Below, one piece after another: positions 8,308-15,696 of a DNA stretch of 32,018 nucleotides. The DNA lies in contig JAILDU010000036.1 in the NCBI GenBank assembly GCA_024689005.1, positions 1 through 32,018 on the forward strand. The letters are read 5' to 3'. The position numbers were made by a program, and so were the translations under genes. The stretch is from Paludibacteraceae bacterium (GTDB lineage Bacteria > Bacteroidota > Bacteroidia > Bacteroidales > Paludibacteraceae). The notes under the pieces were generated by a model. The model had not been told where the DNA came from. It was given only the letters and a program-made list of their open reading frames with translations, and ran no database searches. The number at the start of each line of letters is the position of its first letter. The stretch's first letter is position 1.

Positions 8308-9675
8308 TTAGCCTTTCATCCTTGCTATTAACTCCCACGTGCGGAGGCGGTCTTTGTACCAGTTGTTGCGGTTCATGGCCACCACATCGCAGTTAGCGTC
8401 GGAATTGTCTTCCCAACGTCGACAGTTGTAAACAACATCGTAGATACGTCCAATCGGCCAATCGCGACTGATACGGAGTCCGACGGCATAGTCCTCGCCG
8501 TACTTGGTAGTAGGATAATTGATGGTGCGGAGTAGCGGAACATAGAAGCCACGCGGAGCACCCAATCCGTTGATACGCAACGCATTGTTGCGTCCGTTGT
8601 CGTCGGTCCACTCGCGGTGGTCGATTACTCCCGGAGGCAAAGTATTACCAGCTATATCGGTCAGTTGATACGTGCCGATGACCATGCCGAATCGGGGAGC
8701 CGCAGGACTATCTTGCTCTGGTTCTAAACCAGCGAAAGCATCGATGAACTTTTGGACGGTTGTTTCATCGAAATAGGTGTCATCGGAGTCTAACTGAATA
8801 GCATATTTGCCGCAACGTGGGTCATGTATGGCTACGTTCCAGTTACCGCCAATGGCGTGCCAAGTTGGGTCTTGGGCAATATAGACGAGTTTGTCGTCTT
8901 TGATCTCTTGAATCTTCTCTTTGGTACCATCTGTAGAGTTGTCATCCACTACGATGACGTTGAACGAGAATGGGGAGCGTATCTTTTGGTTGAGCGCACT
9001 ATGAATAGCGTCGGCTATCGTGCGTACGCGATTCTTACAAGGAATGATAACGCTGGCAGTGACAGGATAGTTCTCCGCTTCCGGCAGGGCTTTGTATTCG
9101 CCCGGTTGTAGGTAGGCACCAATACGCTTGAGGTGTGCCGTAACACATTGCTCCATCTCAATCTGCACCTGACGATTACGCGGGTCAACGTAGTCAAACA
9201 GTTTCTCTCCGGACTTGCGGGTGTCGGTTTCTACTTCGTAGTAGAGGTATTCTGGAATATGGGCGATATAATCGCTACATGCTTCGCCATTTACTTCTGC
9301 TGCACGAAGCCTTAAATCGTAGAGGCCGGCATACTCATAATCGTTGTCCATGCGGGAAACGAGAGCTTTGAGTTCATTTGTGTCCCATAGCAGTACACTA
9401 CCGAAATCGAAGTCATCACGGAGTGCGCCTATCTGATAATCGATAACAGGCGCTTCGGTAACGGTGTCACCTATTTGGGCGAAATGGTCTGCATAGACCA
9501 TGGTGGCACCCGTCATCTCCAAGACTTGTATCATTCGCTCTTGTCCCAAGTAAACCCATTCTATATTAGGCTTGAGGCAAATGAGCGTATAGGGCGTTTG
9601 TGCCTTGGCGGCAATGTCCCGAATGGCAGATGTGCTGCACACACGTCCGGGAAGAGAGAAAACAGATATATTCAT
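8308..9675 (-). CDS. Two-domain GT2 family glycosyltransferase
   Basis: Residues ~207-430 form a GT-A fold family 2 domain: VIIPCKNRVRT at 209-219, the nucleotide-binding DDNSTDGT at 244-251 and the metal-binding DSDD at 296-299. The first ~200 residues look like a second, degenerate GT-A-related half (ISVFSLPGR, ...YADHF..., RDDFDFGSVLLW) lacking a clear DxD, possibly acceptor-binding or structural. No membrane segment or signal peptide is evident, so it is probably cytoplasmic. It overlaps the exosortase-family gene by four bases and abuts the SpoIID-like gene, so all three are likely made together. The sugar donor and acceptor cannot be read from sequence; the setting suggests surface polysaccharide or glycoconjugate synthesis. 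Confidence 0.85.
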   Translation of the reverse strand: MNISVFSLPGRVCSTSAIRDIAAKAQTPYTLICLKPNIEWVYLGQERMIQVLEMTGATMVYADHFAQIGDTVTEAPVIDYQIGALRDDFDFGSVLLWDTNELKALVSRMDNDYEYAGLYDLRLRAAEVNGEACSDYIAHIPEYLYYEVETDTRKSGEKLFDYVDPRNRQVQIEMEQCVTAHLKRIGAYLQPGEYKALPEAENYPVTASVIIPCKNRVRTIADAIHSALNQKIRSPFSFNVIVVDDNSTDGTKEKIQEIKDDKLVYIAQDPTWHAIGGNWNVAIHDPRCGKYAIQLDSDDTYFDETTVQKFIDAFAGLEPEQDSPAAPRFGMVIGTYQLTDIAGNTLPPGVIDHREWTDDNGRNNALRINGLGAPRGFYVPLLRTINYPTTKYGEDYAVGLRISRDWPIGRIYDVVYNCRRWEDNSDANCDVVAMNRNNWYKDRLRTWELIARMKG

Positions 9676-10235
9676 TCTTTTCTTATTTTTTCAACAAATA
9701 GTACCCAGAGTCCAAAGAGCATAGCGTAAAACATATATTTGAAAACGCAGTCATGCATAGCGTAGAACCATGTCGGATGATGCTCGATGATCAGGGCTAT
9801 CCAAAATATTCTCAGTATATTGAACACATAGCAGCAGAGCCATCCTACGGGTATATACCATAGTTTGTGCAGCCAGGTGGAACGATTGCCGCGGACGGTA
9901 AGCATGAGGCACATCCAGATGAAACTCTGTTTGAGTCCGGAGCAGCCCCAGATGATGGAAAGCGCAGAACCAGAGTCGAAGCGAATAGTGTGTTCGCCCA
10001 CCATATGTACTGTGTCGCGAACCAGGCTGACCAACCAATAGACCATCGACGCTACGTGACAAGACAGCAGTTCAAACGGATCGGTAATGTCCAGTCCGAA
10101 CCATGTAACCAAATCCCCTTGTTCGTCTCCGATAACCGTGTATTTCCAAAACCAATTGACCAACAGCAACGTAATCATGAAGAGGATTACATCGCTATAC
10201 GGCGCAATACTATTTTTCAGTTTCTCAACAGTCAA
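9672..10235 (-). CDS. Exosortase/archaeosortase family transmembrane protein
   Basis: A hydrophobic 187-residue protein with several predicted membrane helices and the three residues diagnostic of exosortases: Cys98 in GCSGLKQ, Arg142 in FNILRI and His161 in AMHD. Exosortases are transpeptidase-like membrane enzymes that process proteins with PEP-CTERM-type C-terminal signals. Bacteroidetes have shorter forms, some encoded next to glycosyltransferases. No protein in this window ends in an obvious PEP-CTERM-like motif plus helix plus basic tail, so the substrate is not visible. The start lies 11 bases after the tsaD stop and the end overlaps the GT2 start (ATGA), so it belongs to the tsaD operon. 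A subfamily assignment (such as XrtF-like) is not possible by eye. Confidence 0.83.
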   Translation of the reverse strand: MTVEKLKNSIAPYSDVILFMITLLLVNWFWKYTVIGDEQGDLVTWFGLDITDPFELLSCHVASMVYWLVSLVRDTVHMVGEHTIRFDSGSALSIIWGCSGLKQSFIWMCLMLTVRGNRSTWLHKLWYIPVGWLCCYVFNILRIFWIALIIEHHPTWFYAMHDCVFKYMFYAMLFGLWVLFVEKIRKE

Positions 10236-10246
10236 TGGTCAGTTGT

Positions 10247-11332
10247 TTATATTCTTGTTTTGGCAAACGGCACTTCATCCAATGCGCAGAAGTCGCCGTC
10301 CATATACTTGAAATAGCCGGCCTGGCAAACCATGGCGGCATTGTCGGTAGTGAACGAGAACGGCGGAATGAAGGGTTCCCAGTGGTAGCGTTTGCCGTAG
10401 TCGATAAAGGCTTGGCGCAGAGCGCTGTTGGCGCTCACACCTCCGGCAACCGCTATCTGCTTGATACCCAGGTCTTGTGCCGCTTTCTTGAGTTTGCGCA
10501 TCAGGATATCCACTACGGTCGTCTGGAGCGAGGCGCACATATCTTCGCGCAGGTTGGGCACACACTCCGCCAATTGGTCAATCGTCTCCACGTTGTTGGC
10601 CTTCAGCATATCGCGCAGCGTGTAGAGGAACGATGTCTTCAGGCCGGAGAACGAGTAGTCGTAGCCGGCTATGTTAGGTTTGGCAAACGGGTATTTGTTA
10701 GCGTCGCCCAATTTGGCGAGTTTGTCAATCCACGGTCCGCCCGGATAGGGTAGTCCCAGCACTTTGGCACACTTGTCGAACGCCTCGCCGGCCGCGTCAT
10801 CTATGGTCTGGCCGATGATCTGCATGTCGTTGTAGGCCTTGACGAGCACTATCTGGCTGTTTCCTCCGCTGACGAGCAGACATAGGAAAGGAAAACCGGG
10901 ATGCTTGATCTCCACTCCTTGCAGCGAAGGAGTGGCTGCTTTCAGTTCCTCGCTCGGTTCAACGAAATGCGCCAGGACGTGGCCCTGCAAGTGGTTGACA
11001 TCAATCAGCGGAATGCCCAGAGACAAAGCGAGTCCTTTGGCAAAGGATGTGCCGACCAGGAGCGAACCCAGCAATCCCGGACCGCGCGTGAAAGCAATGG
11101 CCGACAGGTCTTTCTTGTCCACTCCTGCGCGTTTGAGCGCCGTGTCCACTACGGGTAAAATATTCTGCTGGTGTGCGCGGCTGGCCAATTCCGGCACAAC
11201 GCCGCCGAACTCTTCGTGCACCTTCTGTGATGCAATAACGTTGCTGCGAAGCACACCGTCCACTATGACTGCTGACGAGGTGTCGTCGCAACTCGATTCT
11301 ATAGCTAATATAACTGTTTTTGATTCACTCAT
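10247..11332 (-). CDS. tsaD: tRNA N6-adenosine threonylcarbamoyltransferase TsaD
   Basis: TsaD transfers the threonylcarbamoyl group to A37 of tRNAs reading ANN codons, acting with TsaB and TsaE. The start at 11332 (MSESKTVILAIESSCDDTS) fits the family; the longer frame to 11398 would begin inside the promoter. Visible signatures are AIESSCDDT at 10-18, the GPGLLGSLLVG loop at 85-95 and the metal-binding His114/His118 in NHLQGH. The GGVSAN nucleotide-binding motif lies near the C-terminus. At 361 residues it is slightly longer than the usual ~340. It heads an operon with the exosortase, GT2, SpoIID-like and methyltransferase genes, downstream of a recognisable promoter. Confidence 0.97.
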   Translation of the reverse strand: MSESKTVILAIESSCDDTSSAVIVDGVLRSNVIASQKVHEEFGGVVPELASRAHQQNILPVVDTALKRAGVDKKDLSAIAFTRGPGLLGSLLVGTSFAKGLALSLGIPLIDVNHLQGHVLAHFVEPSEELKAATPSLQGVEIKHPGFPFLCLLVSGGNSQIVLVKAYNDMQIIGQTIDDAAGEAFDKCAKVLGLPYPGGPWIDKLAKLGDANKYPFAKPNIAGYDYSFSGLKTSFLYTLRDMLKANNVETIDQLAECVPNLREDMCASLQTTVVDILMRKLKKAAQDLGIKQIAVAGGVSANSALRQAFIDYGKRYHWEPFIPPFSFTTDNAAMVCQAGYFKYMDGDFCALDEVPFAKTRI

Positions 11333-11355
11333 TTGTACTTGTTCTTTTGCGACTG

Positions 11356-11386
11356 CAAAAGTACAGCTTTTTTTTGGAATATGCAA
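11356..11386 (-). promoter_or_regulatory. Promoter of the tsaD operon
   Basis: On the minus strand, TTGCATAT (TTG at 11386-11384), a 20-bp spacer and TACTTTTG at 11363-11356 match the Bacteroidetes -33/-7 consensus. The tsaD ATG follows about 24 bases downstream of the -7 box. Confidence 0.8.
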
Positions 11387-11416
11387 GGTCTGTGGCAATT
11401 TTTCTTCTATGAAAAT

Positions 11417-11447
11417 TTGTTCAATTCATTTTTTTGTAGTACTTTTG
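11417..11447 (+). promoter_or_regulatory. Promoter of the 288-aa lipoprotein gene
   Basis: TTG at 11417-11419, a 20-bp spacer and TACTTTTG at 11440-11447. The spacer shares the string aattcatttttttg with the nrdD promoter. The 5' leader is about 150 bases long and contains an 11-bp tandem repeat. Confidence 0.75.
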
Positions 11448-11477
11448 TCCCCGTTTTGGTATCTGAGCTCCTTTTGC

Positions 11478-11543
11478 GTCTCGGTAACGTCTCGGTAACG
11501 TCCGCTGTATTGTCTAGGATTGTCTCGGCAACGTCTCGAAGAC
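11478..11543. repeat. Degenerate 11-bp tandem repeat in a 5' leader
   Basis: Six phased 11-base units. Two are identical (GTCTCGGTAAC at 11478 and 11489), two are diverged (11500-11521), then come GTCTCGGCAAC at 11522 and GTCTCGAAGAC at 11533. They lie between the predicted transcription start and the ATG at 11602. Confidence 0.7.
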
Positions 11544-11601
11544 GGCTCACAAGTCGAACTTTTGAATGTAAAAATATACACCTTATATTATAATAAAAAA
11601 A

Positions 11602-12468
11602 ATGAAGAAGATTTTTCCCTTATTGGCGCTAACCGCCATGCTGCTTGCTCTTGCCGGTTGTGACCCCAAAGTAAACGACACTATTCCGGTGTCCATCGCT
11701 ACTATTGGTACTTCCAAAAACGTGACGTTCTGGGATGGAACGTATAAAGTCCAAAAGTACGGCTATTGGCAACTCACGGCTGAAGATTCGACTTATGTTG
11801 TATCGCTCCGCAATGCAAATAAAATAAACTACGTGGCCGGTGAATATTCTGTTGATAAACTGGATGGCGACTATTCCTATATCATCCGGTTGGCAGACTC
11901 CACCAAGATTCATTTTACTTCCGGCAAACTGAAGGTTATCTCCGACGACGGCGGTGACAGAATTATTGCCAAAGGTACGCTGGTTGGCGACGATAATAAG
12001 GCCTATGAGTTGCGTATCGTCTTCCAGGCGCCTTATGCCTTTGTGACCAAGGAAATCACAGTTCAGAACGCTTACGTGGACGAGAGTTACGCATCGCAGG
12101 GACTCTATGGTGTGTACGGCGGGCCGGCTGATATGAAGTATTATGTCCAACTCTATTGGGAAGGCGACTCGCTGCCCGGAACGTATTATCGTTGCGATAT
12201 GTGTGACCCGGATTGCGGCATCAACGAGTTTGGCGATACGCTTGTCAGCATAGGCGCTTCGGATATCTATAGTGTGAATCTTTTTGTCGGAATTGATACT
12301 ACCAAAGTATTTGTTAATATCGTCGGCAATGTCCTCTGCTACAACAATACGCTCTATAAGATCAACATGCGTGGTCTGAATGCTCCGAAGCCGATGCCGG
12401 CAAAGAATGCAGCGTCCAAACAACCACAAATGGCGGCTAAATACAACAACTATTTTCGCGAAAAATAA
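11602..12468 (+). CDS. Predicted lipoprotein of unknown function, 288 aa
   Basis: Signal peptide MKKIFPLLALTAMLLALAGC with the lipobox LAGC and lipidated Cys20. The mature part is rich in beta-strand-like sequence (alternating hydrophobic residues, many Tyr and Asp) and contains a CDMCDPDCG cluster near residues 198-206, which could bind metal or form disulfides. The C-terminal ~30 residues (PKPMPAKNAASKQPQMAAKYNN) look disordered and basic. I do not recognise a family. It is monocistronic: its own promoter and repeat-containing leader lie upstream and a strong terminator follows at 12496. It is probably anchored to the periplasmic or outer face of a membrane. Confidence 0.85.
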   Translation: MKKIFPLLALTAMLLALAGCDPKVNDTIPVSIATIGTSKNVTFWDGTYKVQKYGYWQLTAEDSTYVVSLRNANKINYVAGEYSVDKLDGDYSYIIRLADSTKIHFTSGKLKVISDDGGDRIIAKGTLVGDDNKAYELRIVFQAPYAFVTKEITVQNAYVDESYASQGLYGVYGGPADMKYYVQLYWEGDSLPGTYYRCDMCDPDCGINEFGDTLVSIGASDIYSVNLFVGIDTTKVFVNIVGNVLCYNNTLYKINMRGLNAPKPMPAKNAASKQPQMAAKYNNYFREK

Positions 12469-12495
12469 TTCCTATAAATAATACGTCTTTTTTTA

Positions 12496-12526
12496 CGAGG
12501 TTGTCATCATCGGCAACCTCGTTTTT
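12496..12526 (+). terminator. Terminator after the 288-aa lipoprotein
   Basis: Perfect 8-bp stem CGAGGTTG/CAACCTCG (12496-12503 and 12514-12521) with a 10-base loop, followed by five T. Confidence 0.9.
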
Positions 12527-12585
12527 GTATATAGAACAATAGAACATAAGAGCGAGAGAAATTGACGAAATGCGAAATTGGCGGT

Positions 12586-12696
12586 TGTTGATAACTTTTT
12601 ATTTTGGAAAACTTTTTGACTTTTTGAAAATTATAAAGTGCACATAATCAAGCAAAAGCGTTTTTGTTTTGGATAACTTTTGTAAATTGTTGATAA
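12586..12696. promoter_or_regulatory. Cluster of DnaA-box-like motifs upstream of nrdD
   Basis: Three sites on one strand resemble DnaA boxes (consensus TTATCCACA). TTATCAACA (complement) occurs at 12586-12594 and 12688-12696, and TTATCCAAA at 12668-12676. The first and third sit in a 16-base direct repeat, TTGTTGATAACTTTTT (12585-12600 and 12687-12702). The surrounding ~150 bases are very AT-rich. Regulation of ribonucleotide reductase by DnaA is known for E. coli nrdAB; here it is only a possibility. Confidence 0.35.
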
Positions 12697-12714
12697 CTTT
12701 TTTTGTCAAAATGT

Positions 12715-12745
12715 TTGCACAATTCATTTTTTTGCGCTACCTTTG
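12715..12745 (+). promoter_or_regulatory. Promoter of nrdD-nrdG
   Basis: TTTGCACAA with TTG at 12715-12717, a 20-bp spacer and TACCTTTG at 12738-12745. The leader to the ATG at 12932 is about 180 bases and repeats YTTATCG three times (12761, 12790, 12811), suggesting a regulated or structured 5' UTR. Confidence 0.75.
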
Positions 12746-12931
12746 CACCCGATTTCAGTTCTTATCGAATACCAAACTTACTCTGTCACGTTATCGAGTC
12801 AATTTGGCTCGTTATCGTACCCTCTTTGTCTCGTAACTATCTCATAAGTTATGTACGCGGCCAAGTTCGGCAGAGGTCCAACAAGAATTAGCAAACAAAC
12901 AAAGAAAAAATATATATAACAACACTATATT

Positions 12932-15034
12932 ATGGAAACATACATTGTTAAGCGTGATGGCAAGAAAGAACTCTTCACCATCGACAAAATCAAAAACGCT
13001 ATTTCCAAGGCATTCTTGGCAGTTGGAGCATTCGCAACGGAAGAAACGTTGACAAATATTCTTTCGCATTTGCGTGTCGGTAGCGCAATTACCGTAGAGG
13101 AGATCCAGAACCAAGTAGAGGTGGCTCTGATGGCTGAAGGTTACTATCAGGTGGCTAAAGCGTATATGATCTATCGTTATCAGCACACCGAGGATCGTGA
13201 TACCCAACGTCGTTTGGACTTCATGATGAACTATGTCCAGGCGAGCAATGCGGCTGAGGGTTCCAAGTTTGACGCCAATGCCAACGTGGAGCACAAGAAC
13301 ATCGCTACCCTGATAGGTGAGTTGCCTAAGCAAGGCTTCATTCGTCTGAATCGTCGTCTGCTGACCGAGCGCATCAAAGATATGTTCGGCAAAGAGTTGG
13401 CAGACCGCTATATGCAATTACTGACACAGCATTTCATCTATAAGAACGACGAGACCAACTTGGCCAACTATTGTGCGTCCATCACTATGTATCCTTGGCT
13501 CATCGGCGGAACCAAGTCTATCGGCGGAAACGCTACTCCTCCTCATAACCTCAAGTCGTTCTGTGGCGGTTTTATCAATATGGTCTTCATGGTGAGCTCG
13601 ATGCTCTCAGGCGCGTGCGCTACGCCCGAGTTCCTTATGTATATGAACTATTTCATTGAGCAGGAGTTTGGAGCCGATTACTACAAGCGTGCAGACGAAG
13701 TGGTGGATCTCAGCCTCAAGCAACGTACTATAGACAAGATCATTACCGATTGTTTCCAGCAGGTAGTGTATAGCCTCAATCAGCCGTCAGGCGCACGTAA
13801 CTTCCAGTCCGTATTCTGGAATATCAGTTACTATGACCGTTACTATTTTGAGTCGCTCTTCGGCAATTTCTATTTCCCTAACGGAGAACAGCCGCATTGG
13901 GATAGTTTGGATTGGTTGCAACGTCGTTTTATGCGTTGGTTCAACGAGGAGCGCACACGTTGTGTTCTGACCTTCCCGGTAGAGACAATGGCTCTGCTCG
14001 CAGAGAACGGAGATGTTAAGGACAAAGAATACGGAGACTTTACAGCCGAGATGTACGCTGCAGGTCATTCGTTCTTCACCTATATAAGCGACAATGCCGA
14101 TTCACTCTCCAGTTGTTGTCGTCTGCGTAACGAGATTACCGACAACGGATTCAGCTATACGCTGGGAGCCGGAGGTGTTTCTACAGGTTCGAAATCGGTA
14201 CTTACCATCAACCTCAACCGTGCAATCCAGTATGCAGTACGCAACAATATACCGTATCAGGCCTATGTAGAAGATATCGTTGATCTGATGCACAAAGTAC
14301 AGTTGGCTTACAACGAGAACCTCAAGAGTCTGCAGGAGAAGGGCATGTTGCCGCTCTTTGATGCCGGATACATCAATATCGGCCGTCAATACCTCACCAT
14401 CGGTGTGAACGGTCTTGTTGAGGCAGCCGAGTTCCTGGGCATTGATATCAAGGACTCGGAGGAATATGCTCACTTTGTACAGGAGACATTGGGTATTATC
14501 GAGAAGAAGAACAAGCAATATCGTACCAAGGATGTGATGTTCAACTGCGAGATGATTCCGGCAGAGAATGTGGGTGTTAAGCACGCTAAATGGGACAAGG
14601 AAGACGGCTATGTCGTTCCGCGTGACTGCTACAACAGTTATTTCTATGTAGTAGAAGATACCAAGCTGAACGTCCTGGATCGTTTCCGTCTGCACGGAAA
14701 GAACTATATTGAGCACCTGACCGGAGGTTCTGCCCTTCACTGCAATCTGGAGGAGCACCTCAGCCAAGCACAATATCGTCAACTGCTCCGCGTTGCAGCC
14801 AAGGAGGGATGTAACTATTTCACATTCAATATTCCGAATACCATCTGCAACGATTGCGGTCATATAGATAAGCGTTACCTGAAGGAGTGCCCGCATTGCC
14901 ATTCCAAGAATGTGGACTATCTGACTCGTGTCATCGGATATATGAAGCGCGTAAGCAACTTCTCCGAAGCACGTCAGAAAGAGGCAGCACAACGCTATTA
15001 TGCGGAGAAAGACAAAGCTCCTCAGGCTTGTTAA
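12932..15034 (+). CDS. nrdD: Anaerobic ribonucleoside-triphosphate reductase NrdD
   Basis: The class III ribonucleotide reductase makes deoxyribonucleotides without oxygen using a glycyl radical. Residues 1-~95 form an ATP-cone allosteric domain (YIVKRDGKKELF). The catalytic barrel follows, with FCGGF and the SSCCRLR segment. The C-terminal zinc site is made by Cys639, Cys642, Cys653 and Cys656. The radical-bearing Gly669 lies in RVIGYMKRV. At 700 residues the length is normal. The activase gene nrdG starts 29 bases downstream. The 400-base region before the gene holds a promoter, a repeated leader element and DnaA-box-like sites, suggesting regulation tied to replication or oxygen. Confidence 0.97.
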   Translation: METYIVKRDGKKELFTIDKIKNAISKAFLAVGAFATEETLTNILSHLRVGSAITVEEIQNQVEVALMAEGYYQVAKAYMIYRYQHTEDRDTQRRLDFMMNYVQASNAAEGSKFDANANVEHKNIATLIGELPKQGFIRLNRRLLTERIKDMFGKELADRYMQLLTQHFIYKNDETNLANYCASITMYPWLIGGTKSIGGNATPPHNLKSFCGGFINMVFMVSSMLSGACATPEFLMYMNYFIEQEFGADYYKRADEVVDLSLKQRTIDKIITDCFQQVVYSLNQPSGARNFQSVFWNISYYDRYYFESLFGNFYFPNGEQPHWDSLDWLQRRFMRWFNEERTRCVLTFPVETMALLAENGDVKDKEYGDFTAEMYAAGHSFFTYISDNADSLSSCCRLRNEITDNGFSYTLGAGGVSTGSKSVLTINLNRAIQYAVRNNIPYQAYVEDIVDLMHKVQLAYNENLKSLQEKGMLPLFDAGYINIGRQYLTIGVNGLVEAAEFLGIDIKDSEEYAHFVQETLGIIEKKNKQYRTKDVMFNCEMIPAENVGVKHAKWDKEDGYVVPRDCYNSYFYVVEDTKLNVLDRFRLHGKNYIEHLTGGSALHCNLEEHLSQAQYRQLLRVAAKEGCNYFTFNIPNTICNDCGHIDKRYLKECPHCHSKNVDYLTRVIGYMKRVSNFSEARQKEAAQRYYAEKDKAPQAC

Positions 15035-15063
15035 CAAAAACGATTGATTCGAATATTGTTAAG

Positions 15064-15573
15064 ATGCGAGTAGCATCGTTTGACATAGTATTTCAGGAGA
15101 TTCCCGGAGAGGTGACGCTTGCACTCAACCTCTCCGGGTGTCCTTGTCATTGCCACGGATGTCACAGTCCGCATCTATGGGAAGATATAGGAGAGCCGCT
15201 AAACGAGGAACTCTTGGACGGGCTGCTGGCTCGTTACGGGTCAGAGATAACTTGTGTTGCATTTATGGGCGGCGATCAAGATCCGGACTATGTAGCGCAA
15301 ATGGCCAAGTACGTCAGAAAACGTCAAACCATGACTGACTATCGTCAACCGATGTTGCGGACGGCATGGTATAGCGGAAGAATGAATTTTCCCATTACCC
15401 CGCTCGTTTCTAATCAGCCGATTAGTCAACCGCCATTCGACTACGTCAAGTTAGGACCTTATATAGAAGCCCTCGGTGGTCTCAAATCTCCCACTACTAA
15501 TCAGCGTCTGTATAAGTGGGAAGACAATACATGGACGGACATTACCTCTTCGTTTTGGAAGAGTTCTTTCTGA
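15064..15573 (+). CDS. nrdG: Anaerobic ribonucleotide reductase activating protein NrdG (radical SAM)
   Basis: A radical-SAM activase that generates the glycyl radical on NrdD. The start at ATG 15064 (MRVASFDIVFQEIPGEV) gives 169 residues. The longer open frame upstream runs through the nrdD coding region and is not real. The [4Fe-4S] cluster motif CxxxCxxC is at Cys26, Cys30 and Cys33, inside LSGCPCHCHGCHSPHLW, and a MGGDQD stretch corresponds to the SAM-binding GGE-like motif. It is co-transcribed with nrdD. The protein ends in a small region (YKWEDNTWTDIT) typical of compact Bacteroidetes NrdG proteins. A terminator shared with the convergent giant gene lies about 90 bases downstream. Confidence 0.93.
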   Translation: MRVASFDIVFQEIPGEVTLALNLSGCPCHCHGCHSPHLWEDIGEPLNEELLDGLLARYGSEITCVAFMGGDQDPDYVAQMAKYVRKRQTMTDYRQPMLRTAWYSGRMNFPITPLVSNQPISQPPFDYVKLGPYIEALGGLKSPTTNQRLYKWEDNTWTDITSSFWKSSF

Positions 15574-15663
15574 CAATCAACCTTTCCCGAAAAAGCGAAT
15601 TGTATTGTTTTCGCAGCGTACTCAGTCTGCCACACGATAATTGGGTATAGGTCTGAATACAAT

Positions 15664-15690
15664 AAACCCCGCGAATGGCTCGCGGGGTTT
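15664..15690. terminator. Bidirectional terminator between nrdG and the giant surface-protein gene
   Basis: Stem CCCCGCGA/TCGCGGGG (15667-15674 and 15680-15687) with a five-base loop, flanked by AAA and TTT. It is placed between two convergent genes and can serve both. Confidence 0.85.
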
Positions 15691-15696
15691 GATGTG

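Noticed and set aside
11333..11398. Longer start for tsaD
   Set aside because: It would place the first codons upstream of and inside the -33/-7 elements. MSESKTVILAIESSCDDT at 11332 fits the family.
14887..15063. Longer start for nrdG inside nrdD
   Set aside because: This part is the nrdD zinc-site coding sequence read in another frame. The NrdG family begins close to MRVASFDIV.
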